Counted from the stretch's first letter, positions 24,985-33,130 are shown. The stretch: 64,000 bases of DNA from CAWKCE01 sp032127035 (GCA_963848085.1 CAWKCE010000003.1:496001-560000), one strand, 5' to 3'. Made by a program: numbers and translations. The notes: a model not told the origin generated them from the letters alone.

Positions 24985-27017
24985 GGCAGGACCTGTCGGC
25001 GCTGTTCGACCCGGTCGCGGTGACGGTGGTCGGCGCGAGCGACGACCCGGCCAAGTGGGGTCACTGGCTGGCCCGTGGTGCTCTCGACGGGCCGCGCCCG
25101 GTGCACCTGGTCAACTCGCGTGCCGAGACCGTCCTCGGGCTGCCGGTCCACGCCTCGGTGCGGCAGGTGACCGGCGACGTCGGGTTGGCGGTGGTCGCGG
25201 TACCCGCCGTCCACTTCGAGGCAGCGGTGGACGACGCCCTCGCGATGGGCGCCACCGCGATCGTGGGAATCAGCTCCGGCCTGGGCGAGTCGGGGGCGGA
25301 GGGGCGGCTGCGCGAAGCGGCGTTGGCGCAGCGTGTCCGCGCCGCCGGTGCAGTGATGCTGGGCCCGAACTGTCTGGGCGTCGCCGACTCGGGCTCGGGA
25401 CTCATGCTCACCTCGAACCCCCTTCCGGCCGGCCGCATCGCGTTCGTGTCGCAGAGCGGCAACCTGTCGTTGGAGATGGCGCGGTTCCTGGCCGAGCACG
25501 AGCTGGGGTTCTCCCGGTTCGCGTCACTGGGCAACCAGGCCCAGCTCGAGGCCGCCGACCTGGTCGCCGGCTGCATCGACCATGAGGGCACCGACGCGAT
25601 CGCGGTGTACTGCGAGGACTTCCGGGACGGCCGCCGGTTCGTCGCAGCCGCGCGCGAGGCGACGGACGCCGGCAAGCCAGTGGTCCTGCTGACCGTCGGG
25701 TCGAGCGCCGCGGCGGCACGGCAGGCGCAGTCGCACACCGGGTCCATGGTGTCCTCGTCGACCGTGGTCGACGCCGCCTGCGACGCCGCGGGCATCGTGC
25801 GGGTGCACACGCCGCAGGAGATGGCAGATGTCCTGGCGATGTTCGCGGCCTCGTCACGGCCCCGCGGGCCCCGCATCGCCGTCCTCACCGACGGCGGCGG
25901 CCATGCCTCCATCGCGGCCGACGTCGCTGACCAGGCCGGTCTGGACGTGCCGCACTTCGACGACGAGCTGTCGGCGCGCGTGGCAGCCGAGCTGCCGGCG
26001 TCCGCGGCGACCGTGAACCCCATCGACGTCGCGGGCGGGGGCGAGCAGGACCTCACCTGCTTCGCCCGCGTGGCCGACGTCGTGCTGGGCTCTGGTGCGG
26101 TCGATGCTCTCGTCCTGTCCGGCTACTTCGGTGGCTATGGGTTGTACGGCGAGGCTCTGGCCGGTCTCGAGGACGACGTCGCTGGTCGGCTGGCGCAGGC
26201 GGCTCAGCGCAGCGGGCGCACCCTGGCGGTCCACACGATGTACCCGGCGTCGCAGCCGGCGTCGGTGCTGCGGGCCGGCGGAGTGCCGGCCTACCGGACG
26301 ATCGAAGGTGCGGTGCGTTCGGTGGCCGCGGTGATCCCGCCCCGGGACCAGCCCGCCGTGCCGACCGTGCCGCCCGCGCGACCGCCGGTCACCGGCACCG
26401 ACTACTGGACGTCGCGTGACCTACTGGCTGCCGCGGGCGTTCCGTTCCCCGCTGCCCGACAGGTCCGGAGTCGCGCGGAGGTGGCGGCTGCCGCCGACGT
26501 GCTGACCTTCCCGGTGGTCCTGAAGTCGTTGGGCCTGCTGCACAAGTCGGATGCGGGGGGAGTGCTGCTGGGGCTGCCGGACAGCGGTGCCCTCCTGGCC
26601 GCGTACGACGACCTGGTCGACCGCCTGTCACCGCCGGCCTGCACGGTCGAGGAGATGGCTGACCGAACCGACGGAGTGGAGCTGATCGTCGGCATCCGGC
26701 GGGACCCGCGGTTCGGGCCCGTGGCGATGGTCGGGCTCGGTGGCGTCTACACCGAGGTGCTGCTGGACGTCGCCACCGCTCTCGCGCCGCTCGACGAGGC
26801 CATGGCGCAGCGGCTCATGGGTCGGCTGCGCGGCGCAGCGCTGCTCGCCGGTGCCCGTGGCCGACCCGCGGTGGACGTACCGGCTGCCGCCCGCGTGATC
26901 GCCACCATCACCGCGGTCGCGGCGGCTCAGCCTGACCTGGTCGACCTCGAGGTCAATCCGCTCCTGGTCACCCCGCACGGGGCAGTCGCGCTGGATGCGC
27001 GCGTCATTGCGGGCTGA
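24981..27017 (+). CDS. NDP-forming acyl-CoA synthetase (acetate-CoA ligase family)
   Basis: A 678-residue fused alpha-beta enzyme that makes an acyl-CoA from a carboxylic acid, or protein acyl-lysine in the related acetyltransferases. Order: CoA-binding Rossmann domain (VVGASDDPAKWGHWLARG near 15; LGPNCLGV near 130), succinyl-CoA synthetase-like flavodoxin domains, the likely phospho-histidine in QSHTGSM near 255, then an ATP-grasp domain from about 470 with VVLKSLGLLHKSDAGGV and LEVNPLL near the end. There is no GNAT domain, so it is not a Pat-type enzyme. It ends the operon and overlaps the convergent thioesterase gene by 14 bases. In context it would activate the acid formed from the decarboxylated 2-oxo acid. 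Confidence 0.88.
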   Translation: MRQDLSALFDPVAVTVVGASDDPAKWGHWLARGALDGPRPVHLVNSRAETVLGLPVHASVRQVTGDVGLAVVAVPAVHFEAAVDDALAMGATAIVGISSGLGESGAEGRLREAALAQRVRAAGAVMLGPNCLGVADSGSGLMLTSNPLPAGRIAFVSQSGNLSLEMARFLAEHELGFSRFASLGNQAQLEAADLVAGCIDHEGTDAIAVYCEDFRDGRRFVAAAREATDAGKPVVLLTVGSSAAAARQAQSHTGSMVSSSTVVDAACDAAGIVRVHTPQEMADVLAMFAASSRPRGPRIAVLTDGGGHASIAADVADQAGLDVPHFDDELSARVAAELPASAATVNPIDVAGGGEQDLTCFARVADVVLGSGAVDALVLSGYFGGYGLYGEALAGLEDDVAGRLAQAAQRSGRTLAVHTMYPASQPASVLRAGGVPAYRTIEGAVRSVAAVIPPRDQPAVPTVPPARPPVTGTDYWTSRDLLAAAGVPFPAARQVRSRAEVAAAADVLTFPVVLKSLGLLHKSDAGGVLLGLPDSGALLAAYDDLVDRLSPPACTVEEMADRTDGVELIVGIRRDPRFGPVAMVGLGGVYTEVLLDVATALAPLDEAMAQRLMGRLRGAALLAGARGRPAVDVPAAARVIATITAVAAAQPDLVDLEVNPLLVTPHGAVALDARVIAG

Positions 27018-27417
27018 CGCCCGCCAGGGCCGCGCCGAGCGTGGCGCGCTCGGCGTCGGTGAGCGGCCGGGACCGGTTGGTCCGGCCGTCCCGGGGCACC
27101 AGGACGCACTCACCATCGGCGGCGACGGTGCCGTCGTCCTTCAGCACCACCTCGCTGGTCCGGATGCTCGAGGTGCCGTATCCCTCGAGCCGGCTGCGCA
27201 CCACGACCTCGCCGTCGTCCTGCGTCACCTCGGCCCGGAAGTCGATCCCGACGTGCGCGATGACGAAGTCGTACGCGTCGCGCCCGAACAGTCCGTCCAT
27301 CAGGCGGTCGCGTGCTTCCTCGAGGTAGTTCAGGTAGACGCCGTTGTTCACGTGGCGGTAGGCGTCCATGTCCGCCCAGCGGACGGGGATCCGGACCTCG
27401 ACGTGGTGGGTCATCAC
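27004..27417 (-). CDS. Hot-dog fold acyl-CoA thioesterase
   Basis: A 137-residue 4HBT-family thioesterase. The active-site signature RWADMDAYRHVNNGVYLNYL begins at about residue 12, with the Asp and the HVNN block typical of FadM/YbgC-like enzymes. It should release a free acid from an acyl-CoA. The neighbouring convergent operon makes acyl-CoAs, but it is on the opposite strand. It is eight bases downstream of the homocysteine methyltransferase gene and probably belongs to that transcript. Confidence 0.9.
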   Translation of the reverse strand: MMTHHVEVRIPVRWADMDAYRHVNNGVYLNYLEEARDRLMDGLFGRDAYDFVIAHVGIDFRAEVTQDDGEVVVRSRLEGYGTSSIRTSEVVLKDDGTVAADGECVLVPRDGRTNRSRPLTDAERATLGAALAGVSPQ

Positions 27418-27425
27418 CGCGGAGC

Positions 27426-28325
27426 CTACGTCTGTCCGCGCGCCACCCGGGCGATGTCGGTGATCTGCGCCGGCGTGACGCGGCAGCAGCCTCCGACGAG
27501 TCGCGCACCGTGCCGCACCCAGTCGCGCACCTGGTCGGCGGCGAAGCCCGGGTCGCCCACCCAGGAGCGGGTGGCGGCGTCCCAGCCCTCTCCGCTGTTC
27601 GGGTAGGCGACGACCGGCTTGCCGAAGACGGATGCCAGCGGGACGACCCGGCTGACGTCGTCGGGTGCTGAGCAGTTCACGCCGACCGCGACCACGGCGT
27701 CAACGTCGGCCGCCATCCGGTACAGCTCGCCGACAGGTTCTCCGGCGCGCGTCCGGTCGCCGGAGACCGACAGCGACAGCCAGGCCGGGAAGCCCAGCCG
27801 GTCCACCTCGGCGAGCAGCGCCTCCGCCTCCGCGGCAGCCGGCACGGTCTCCAGTGCCAGCACGTCCGCGCCGGCCGCGGCGAGCGCCTCCAGGCGCGGT
27901 CGGTGGAACGCTCGCAGCTGCTCGACGGTCAGGCCGTAGTCGCCGCGGTACTCCGAACCGTCGGCCAGCATCGCCCCATAGGGGCCGACCGAGGCCGCGA
28001 CCCAGGTCGGCCGTCCGGTGACCTCGTCGGCGGCATCCCGGGCCAGGCGGACGGAGAGGTGCAGCAGCGCGGTCGTCTCGGCCTGGTCCAGACCGGCGGC
28101 CGCGAAGCCTTGGTAGGTGGCCTGGTAGCTCGCGGTGGTCGCGACGTCGGCTCCGGCGGCGAAGAACGCGCGGTGTGTGGCCACCACGGCTGCGGGGGAG
28201 TCGCGCAGCAGGCGGGCCGACCACAGGTGGCCGGAGATGTCGCTGCCCTGGCGCTCGAGCTCGGTGGCCAGTCCGCCGTCCAGCACGACCACCGTGTGGG
28301 CTGCGGCGTCGGCGAGGGTCGTCAC
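27426..28325 (-). CDS. mmuM: Homocysteine S-methyltransferase
   Basis: A 299-residue zinc methyltransferase that moves a methyl group from S-methylmethionine or a similar donor to homocysteine, giving methionine. The fold begins with VVLDGGLATELERQG; the zinc ligands are the cysteine in VGVNCSAP near residue 220 and the pair in VGGCCRVTP near 285. Length is usual for MmuM. The GTG start overlaps the stop of the upstream gene as GTGA, so it is translated with that gene. There is no S-methylmethionine permease nearby. Confidence 0.9.
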   Translation of the reverse strand: MTTLADAAAHTVVVLDGGLATELERQGSDISGHLWSARLLRDSPAAVVATHRAFFAAGADVATTASYQATYQGFAAAGLDQAETTALLHLSVRLARDAADEVTGRPTWVAASVGPYGAMLADGSEYRGDYGLTVEQLRAFHRPRLEALAAAGADVLALETVPAAAEAEALLAEVDRLGFPAWLSLSVSGDRTRAGEPVGELYRMAADVDAVVAVGVNCSAPDDVSRVVPLASVFGKPVVAYPNSGEGWDAATRSWVGDPGFAADQVRDWVRHGARLVGGCCRVTPAQITDIARVARGQT

Positions 28326-29251
28326 GTGGACGACGATATGTCCGGTCCCATGGCGGACGCCCGGGCCTGGTCGTAGATGCGCTGCATCACCGGGTCCGGG
28401 TGGTGTCCGAGCGTGCGCTGCGCCTGGTACTGGCGCCGAGCCTCGGCCTTGTCGGCCAGGTCGGACTCGACCTCACCGGAGCGGTCGGGATGGTCGGAGG
28501 CGAGGAACGACGGGATCGCGTCGGCCAGGTCGCGGACAGTGTCGACCATGCGATGGACGAGCCCGGGGCGGTGTCGCTGCCCACCGGAGTGCTCCCACCA
28601 CACATGGACCGCGTCGCCGGAGACGGTGACAGCGGCGGAGTCAGGGATCCGGTCGAGCACCATCGCCATCACGTGTGGGGCCAGCAGGTCGGCGGCGAAC
28701 CGCTCGTCGTCGGCGTGGACGGTGTGCCGGGAGTTGAACGCGTTCGACTCGGTCGTCCATCGGGTGGCCGGGTCGTCGATTTCCCTTGCAGCACGCGGCA
28801 GCACTGCCAGCGTCGGCAGCCAGCAACCGGGCAGGCGGGCCACCACGCCGACCCACTGCGTGGCCGGTCGGGCGGTCCGCCGACGCAGCGGCCCGGTGGC
28901 CGCGTCGAGCAGGTCGACGGCGAGGTCGACGGCGAGGTCGGTTGCTTCCCAGGTGCTTGACGTGAGCAGACCGTCGGGGCTCGGGACGTCTCCGGCACGA
29001 AGCTGGGGATCGCGGGCCTGTTCGGTCAGCGCTGCGTAGGCCGGGCGTGCGTCGTCGTCGTCGTCCCGGACGGCAGACCACCGGACAATGCGACGGCTGC
29101 CCTTGGCGTCCCCGAGGCGCCACGGGTGCAGCCGCGGAAGGGCGTCCACCGTCCGCAGCAGCGAGGCGAACAGCCAGAGCTCACCTGCGTCGTCGACGCG
29201 CTCCCACGGCCCGTCCCAGCAGGGAAAGGCGTCGGGAGGGGCCAGCGCCAC
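28322..29251 (-). CDS. Uncharacterised protein with a DUF3137-like segment
   Basis: A 309-residue soluble protein of unknown function. The segment around residues 170-215 (NAFNSRHTVHADDERFAADLLAPHV, here given in part: NAFNSRHTVHADDERF) resembles the conserved block of DUF3137-type proteins, with a following strand predicted to read VTVSGDAVHVWW. Upstream there is a DDDDDAR run and a short in-frame DNA duplication that encodes the repeated tetrapeptide DLAV. The C-terminal 60 residues are charged and probably helical. Its stop overlaps the mmuM start. The link with methionine metabolism is positional only. Confidence 0.7.
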   Translation of the reverse strand: MALAPPDAFPCWDGPWERVDDAGELWLFASLLRTVDALPRLHPWRLGDAKGSRRIVRWSAVRDDDDDARPAYAALTEQARDPQLRAGDVPSPDGLLTSSTWEATDLAVDLAVDLLDAATGPLRRRTARPATQWVGVVARLPGCWLPTLAVLPRAAREIDDPATRWTTESNAFNSRHTVHADDERFAADLLAPHVMAMVLDRIPDSAAVTVSGDAVHVWWEHSGGQRHRPGLVHRMVDTVRDLADAIPSFLASDHPDRSGEVESDLADKAEARRQYQAQRTLGHHPDPVMQRIYDQARASAMGPDISSST

Positions 29252-29329
29252 GATCGACCTCCGCCGGAGGCCGGGCGGCCTCTCCCAGAGGGGATCGGGT
29301 CATCGCGCCCCGGTCTTGACCAGAACGCG

Positions 29330-30544
29330 TCAGCGAGCGCGTGCCCGTGACCGTGCCCGTGACTGTGGGGCTGACCCGGCTCCGACCGCCGAGAACGGAC
29401 GCAGGTGGTCCTCGCCCGGAGCCGCGCGACGGCGGTCAGGTGTGATGCCGGCGGCCTTCGCCAGCTTGTCGACGTCGGCCCGCTGCTGGGGGAGGACCAT
29501 CGTGACGACGGTGCCGGACTCGCCGGCGCGGGCGGTGCGACCGGCGCGGTGCAGGTAGTCCTTGTGGTCGGCGGGCGGGTCGACGTGCAGCACCAGGTCG
29601 ATGCCGTCCACGTGGATCCCCCGCGCGGCCACGTCGGTGGCGACAAGGACCGCAACCCGACCGTCCCGGAAGTCCCCGAGGGTCCGGTTGCGGGAGCTCT
29701 GCGTCTTGCCACCGTGCAGCGCCCCGGCCGGAACGCCCGCGCGGACGAGCTGCTTGGCGAGGCGGTCGACGCCGTGCTTGGTGCGCACGAACAGCAGGGT
29801 GCGGCCGTAGCGACCGGCGATCTCGGTGACGACCTTGGTCTTGTCCCCCTGGTCCACCATCAGCAGGTGGTGGCGCATGGTCGATACCGATGCTGCAGCA
29901 GGTGCGGTCGAGTGGGTGACCGGCTTGGTCAGGTAGCGACGCACGAGCGTGTCCACGTCCCCGTCGAGGGTGGCGGAGAACAACAGTCGCTGGCCGCCCT
30001 TGGGCGTGAGGTCCAGAATGCGACGCACGACCGGCAGGAAGCCCATGTCGGCCATGTGGTCGGCCTCGTCGAGGACGACCACCTCGACCGCGGACAGGTC
30101 GCAGTCTCGCCGTTCGATGAGGTCGGTGAGTCGGCCGGGGGTGGCGATGACGATCTCGACTCCGCGGCGCAGGGCGTCGATCTGCTTGCCGATGGACAGG
30201 CCACCGACGACGACCTTCAGGCGCAGGCCGAGCGAGTGAGCCAGCGGCTCCAGTGCGTCGTTCACCTGGATCGCGAGCTCGCGGGTGGGCACGAGAACCA
30301 GGGCACGCGGCTGCTTGGGTCGGGAGCGGGTGCCGGCCAGTCGGGCGAGCATGGGCAGGCCGAATCCGAGAGTCTTTCCGGAGCCGGTCTGGCCGCGGCC
30401 GAGGACGTCGCGTCCGGCCAGGGCGTCCGGGATCGCGGCGGCCTGGATCGGGAACGGCGTGGTGATGCCGTGTCGGGCGAGGGCCGTGACGAGCTCCGGA
30501 GGGAGCCCGAGCTCGGCGAACGTGGGCGTGCGTGGGTCAGTCAC
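29330..30544 (-). CDS. DEAD-box RNA helicase
   Basis: A 404-residue ATP-dependent RNA helicase of the RhlE-like group. Motifs appear in order: Q motif (PFPIQAAAIPDAL near 31), Walker A GQTGSGKT near 52, PTREL near 88, TPGRL near 135, DEAD near 156, SAT near 188, then the second RecA domain with RTKHGVD, ARGIHVDGIDLVLH and HRAGRTARAG. The C-terminus is a short arginine-rich tail. The GTG at 30544 is preferred because GGAAGG lies upstream and the family begins with PTFAELGL; a longer frame to 30604 covers the leader. Such helicases often assist ribosome assembly and mRNA decay, especially in the cold. Confidence 0.93.
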   Translation of the reverse strand: MTDPRTPTFAELGLPPELVTALARHGITTPFPIQAAAIPDALAGRDVLGRGQTGSGKTLGFGLPMLARLAGTRSRPKQPRALVLVPTRELAIQVNDALEPLAHSLGLRLKVVVGGLSIGKQIDALRRGVEIVIATPGRLTDLIERRDCDLSAVEVVVLDEADHMADMGFLPVVRRILDLTPKGGQRLLFSATLDGDVDTLVRRYLTKPVTHSTAPAAASVSTMRHHLLMVDQGDKTKVVTEIAGRYGRTLLFVRTKHGVDRLAKQLVRAGVPAGALHGGKTQSSRNRTLGDFRDGRVAVLVATDVAARGIHVDGIDLVLHVDPPADHKDYLHRAGRTARAGESGTVVTMVLPQQRADVDKLAKAAGITPDRRRAAPGEDHLRPFSAVGAGSAPQSRARSRARAR

Positions 30545-30712
30545 TTCAGAGCCTTCCGAGAGGTGGCGCGTCTCGGAGAGGTCGAGGGCGGCGCGAAGCC
30601 GCATCGTTTCGCAAAGACAGGCCCGGGGCGCCGCAACGTGCGTCGTCGCAGCGTGCGCTGCGCACCGTGGATGAGTTCATGAGCCTAACAGCGACCCGCC
30701 GCCCCCACTAAT

Positions 30713-30758
30713 CGCCGAGTGCACACCCAGGGGACATCTCTGGCCGCCGAGTGCACAC
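30713..30758. repeat. 46-base direct-repeat element, copy 1
   Basis: Two identical 14-base units CGCCGAGTGCACAC (30713-30726 and 30745-30758) are separated by an 18-base spacer beginning CCAGGGGACA. The same architecture with the same 32-base period appears at 54986-55031. It lies just beyond the end of the SDR gene and upstream of the helicase leader. Confidence 0.75.
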
Positions 30759-30764
30759 GAGCCG

Positions 30765-31541
30765 CTACGGCGGCTCCAGCTGCGACGGGTAGCCGCCGAC
30801 CCCCCAGGCGTCGGCGCCGCCGTCCACGGTCACGACGGTCCCCGTGACGTAGCCCGCGGCGTCCGACGCGAGGAACGCCATCACCTCCGCCACCTCGCGC
30901 GGGGTGCCGAGGCGCTGCATCGGGATGGTGCGCACCCAGTCGGCGACGTCGTCGGGGTCGTACTGCTCGAGCCCTTCGCTGGCCACCGTGCCCACCGAGA
31001 CGCACACGCTACGGATGCCGAACCGCGACCATTCGAGGGCCAGGCCGCTGGCCAGGTTCTCCAGCGCCGCCCGCGCGCTTGCCGCATGCGCGAACGTCGG
31101 CATGCCGCGGCGCGGGCTGACCCCGACGAACAGGACGACTCCGGATCGCTGAGGGATCAGCGCGCGGGTCGCGATCGTGTGTGTCACGTTCCACGCGCCG
31201 TCGACGGCCAGCCGGTGGACGGCGCGAAACCCCTTGGGTGGGATCTCCTCCGCGGGGGCGACGAACTGGCCACCGGCGTTGTTCACGACGACGTCGATCC
31301 GCGAGTACGCGTCCAGGACCTCGGAGACGAACGACTCGACCTGTTCGAGCTCGCGCACGTCGCAGGGCGTCGCCAGGCATCGGCCTCCCGCGGCTTCGAT
31401 CTCGGCCTGCACGCGGGCCAGCGGTTCGGCTCGCCGGCCGCAGATCGCCAGCGCGTGCCCACGCTCGGCGAGCAGCAGCGCGGTCTCGCGGCCGATCCCG
31501 GTACCGCCTCCGGTGACTACCGCTACGCGCTGCGTCGACAC
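30765..31541 (-). CDS. SDR oxidoreductase resembling trans-2-enoyl-CoA reductase
   Basis: A 258-residue short-chain dehydrogenase. The NADP-type glycine motif TGGGTGIGRE starts at residue 10 with ICGRRAEPL after it; VVNNAGGQF near 87 is standard. The usual YxxxK is absent: the segment is FAHAASARAALENLASGLALEW, quoted here only as AHAASARAALENL. That variant, with NNAGGQF and the following LALEW, matches peroxisomal trans-2-enoyl-CoA reductase and 2,4-dienoyl-CoA reductase. It therefore probably reduces an enoyl-CoA rather than a simple ketone. It stands alone downstream of the structured RNA region. Confidence 0.82.
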   Translation of the reverse strand: MSTQRVAVVTGGGTGIGRETALLLAERGHALAICGRRAEPLARVQAEIEAAGGRCLATPCDVRELEQVESFVSEVLDAYSRIDVVVNNAGGQFVAPAEEIPPKGFRAVHRLAVDGAWNVTHTIATRALIPQRSGVVLFVGVSPRRGMPTFAHAASARAALENLASGLALEWSRFGIRSVCVSVGTVASEGLEQYDPDDVADWVRTIPMQRLGTPREVAEVMAFLASDAAGYVTGTVVTVDGGADAWGVGGYPSQLEPP

Positions 31542-31623
31542 GTGTCCAACGTACGCGGGCGGGGCCGCCGCTCTCGGCGTGTCCTGACGGTCGATCTGCC
31601 GGGTCAGGGGTTCAATAACATGA

Positions 31624-31967
31624 CAACGCCCCTCGAAGTACGAGTTCGAGGGGCGTTGCCGCGACCGCTGCGCGCGTGCCGCCCGGTCTCCCGGGCGATC
31701 CGGAGCCGGGGTGACGCCCGACCCTCGCCACGACCTGGATCCCTTGCGGGGTTGCCCCGTCGTGGTGCCGCCTACGATCGGCCGAGCAGTCCGTGCGCAC
31801 CCACCGCATCGTCACCGCGGTGTCCCACGGGTCGCCCCGCGAGCCTGGTGCACCGGTCTCTGTCCGGCCCGTCACCTTCTGCTTCGGCCAGCCGGTTCGA
31901 GTCTCCTCGACCCTGCCGTTCCCCCGAAGTTTCCCTCGGTTCGGGCCTCCGTTTCCGGTGGCGTGGT
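31624..31967 (-). ncRNA. Candidate structured non-coding RNA of unknown family
   Basis: This is the main content of a 564-base gene-free stretch (31542-32105). On the minus strand a promoter TTGCGT-N18-TAGAAC (31995-32000, 31971-31976) would start an RNA near 31967. It would end at a perfect 14-base-pair hairpin with a 7-base loop at 31624-31658. Between them are several clean helices: CCG-GAAA-CGG near the 5' end, TCGAG-GAGA-CTCGA at 31897-31910, a 7-base-pair helix closing 31728-31765, and CGCCCGG-GAGA-CCGGGCG at 31680-31697. Three have GNRA tetraloops. A long-range pairing joins 31938-31946 with 31716-31723. I did not find the conserved blocks of RNase P RNA, tmRNA or SRP RNA. It could be a 6S/Ms1-like regulator or a leader of the SDR gene. 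Confidence 0.55.
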
Positions 31968-31970
31968 GAA

Positions 31971-32000
31971 GTTCTAGTCGGTCGCGAACCCGACACGCAA
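31971..32000 (-). promoter_or_regulatory. Candidate promoter of the structured RNA
   Basis: On the minus strand TTGCGT (32000-31995) and TAGAAC (31976-31971) are spaced by 18 bases, a sound vegetative-sigma arrangement for a high-GC actinomycete. The strand bias and the following structured region support it. Confidence 0.4.
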
Positions 32001-32105
32001 GGGGTTTGGCAGAAGAATCTGAAATGTCTGACGAAACTTGGTCACCACTCGGCTCGTGGGGTCGGTTGTCAAGGCCCTTGGGGAACGACTTCGGGTGCAT
32101 CCGGG

Positions 32106-33050
32106 TCATTCCTGCCGTACTCGTCTCGCGCGTCGCCGCGCTGCGGGTGGCTGCTCGGTGAGAACGTCGCGACACAGCGCGGCCAACGCGTCGGCGCGAC
32201 GCGTTGGCCGGGCCGAGGCAGCGCGGGCCAGGACGACTGTCAGCTCTGGGCCGGCACCGGTCAGTGGAAGCGTCACGACCGGCAGCCCTTCGACCGACTC
32301 GTCATGCGCCGGCCGGAGGTTCAGCAGCCCCCATGCCAGACCCCGACCGACGAGAGCGCGGACAGTCTCGGTGCTGCGGGTCCGGTAGCGGACGATCGGT
32401 ACGACGCCCGCCGTGGCGAACACCGACTCGAAGTACTCGCGGCTGTGCGGGAGGTCGAGCAGCGCAAACGGCTCGGCGGACAGGTCGGACAGCCGGACCG
32501 ACCGCTGACGGGCGCGCGGGTGCGTCGACGCCAGCACCGCGTGCGGGGCGACGGTGGACAGCGGCTCGCGCACGATGCCGGCTCCCGAGCCGAGGTCGTA
32601 GGTGAGGGCCAGCTCGAACCGCCCCTCCAGCAGGCCCTGCTCCACACCGTCCAACGTCTCCTCCTGCGGCTCGACCTCGAGGGCGGGGAGCCGTTCGCCG
32701 GCCGCCGCCAGCACCCGGGGGACGAGGTAGGGAGACAAGATGGCGAAGCACCCGAGCGGAACGCGTCCGGACAGCTCGCCGCCGAGCTCGTGTGCTGACG
32801 ACTCCAGGTCCTCCGCCTGGGACAGGAGCTGCCGTGCCACGACCAGCAGCTGGTCACCCGCGGGGGTGAGGGTCACTCCCCGCGCGTGGTGCCGCATGAG
32901 CAGCTGGACGCCCAGCACGCGCTCCAGGTCGGCCAGCGCGGTGGACATGGCCGACTGGGACAGGTGCACGCGGGACGCCGCCCTGGTCACCGTGCCGGCG
33001 TCGGCGACGGCCACGAAGTACTCGAGCTGGCGCAGGGTGTACTTCGGCAC
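32106..33050 (-). CDS. LysR-family transcriptional regulator
   Basis: A 314-residue regulator. The N-terminal winged helix (MPKYTLRQLEYFVAVADAG at the start, then TRAASRVHLSQSAMSTALADLE) is classical; the periplasmic-binding-like effector domain spans about 90-295. The tail is arginine-rich. It is divergent from the amine-degradation operon that begins at 33143, with a T-N11-A dyad between them, so it most likely activates that operon in response to the substrate or an intermediate. The start is GTG. Confidence 0.92.
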   Translation of the reverse strand: MPKYTLRQLEYFVAVADAGTVTRAASRVHLSQSAMSTALADLERVLGVQLLMRHHARGVTLTPAGDQLLVVARQLLSQAEDLESSAHELGGELSGRVPLGCFAILSPYLVPRVLAAAGERLPALEVEPQEETLDGVEQGLLEGRFELALTYDLGSGAGIVREPLSTVAPHAVLASTHPRARQRSVRLSDLSAEPFALLDLPHSREYFESVFATAGVVPIVRYRTRSTETVRALVGRGLAWGLLNLRPAHDESVEGLPVVTLPLTGAGPELTVVLARAASARPTRRADALAALCRDVLTEQPPAARRRARRVRQE

Positions 33051-33068
33051 CCGCCAAGCCTAGCCAGC

Positions 33069-33085
33069 CATCGAGTCAGTCGATG
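33069..33085. promoter_or_regulatory. LysR-type binding site between lysR and ridA
   Basis: A perfect dyad CATCGA-GTCAG-TCGATG contains the T-N11-A core expected of LysR-family sites. It sits 19 bases from the regulator start and 58 bases from the operon start, where an activator site would be placed. Confidence 0.65.
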
Positions 33086-33130
33086 CCAAAGGTGGAAAGG
33101 ATATGTTGGACCGGTGCTCTGGGGCGGGGC

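Noticed and set aside
29326..29365. His/Gly repeat frame at the end of the helicase gene
   Set aside because: A short tandem GTGCCCGTGACC-type repeat gives SHGHGHGH in a wrong frame; in the helicase frame it encodes an ordinary Arg/Ala/Ser tail.
31892..31912. Possible tRNA T-arm (GGTTCGAGTC)
   Set aside because: The flanking five bases do not pair as a T stem and no acceptor or anticodon arm could be drawn; the bases fit a GAGA-capped hairpin on the other strand.
31624..31967. RNase P RNA, tmRNA or SRP RNA
   Set aside because: The conserved blocks (for example GAGGAAAGTCC, the tRNA-like end of tmRNA, GGAAGCAGCC of SRP RNA) are absent on both strands.
31612..32175. 187-codon minus-strand frame across the gene-free stretch
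   Set aside because: No hydrophobic core, many Arg/Gly/Thr/Ser residues and weak third-position bias; the hairpins in this interval argue for RNA.
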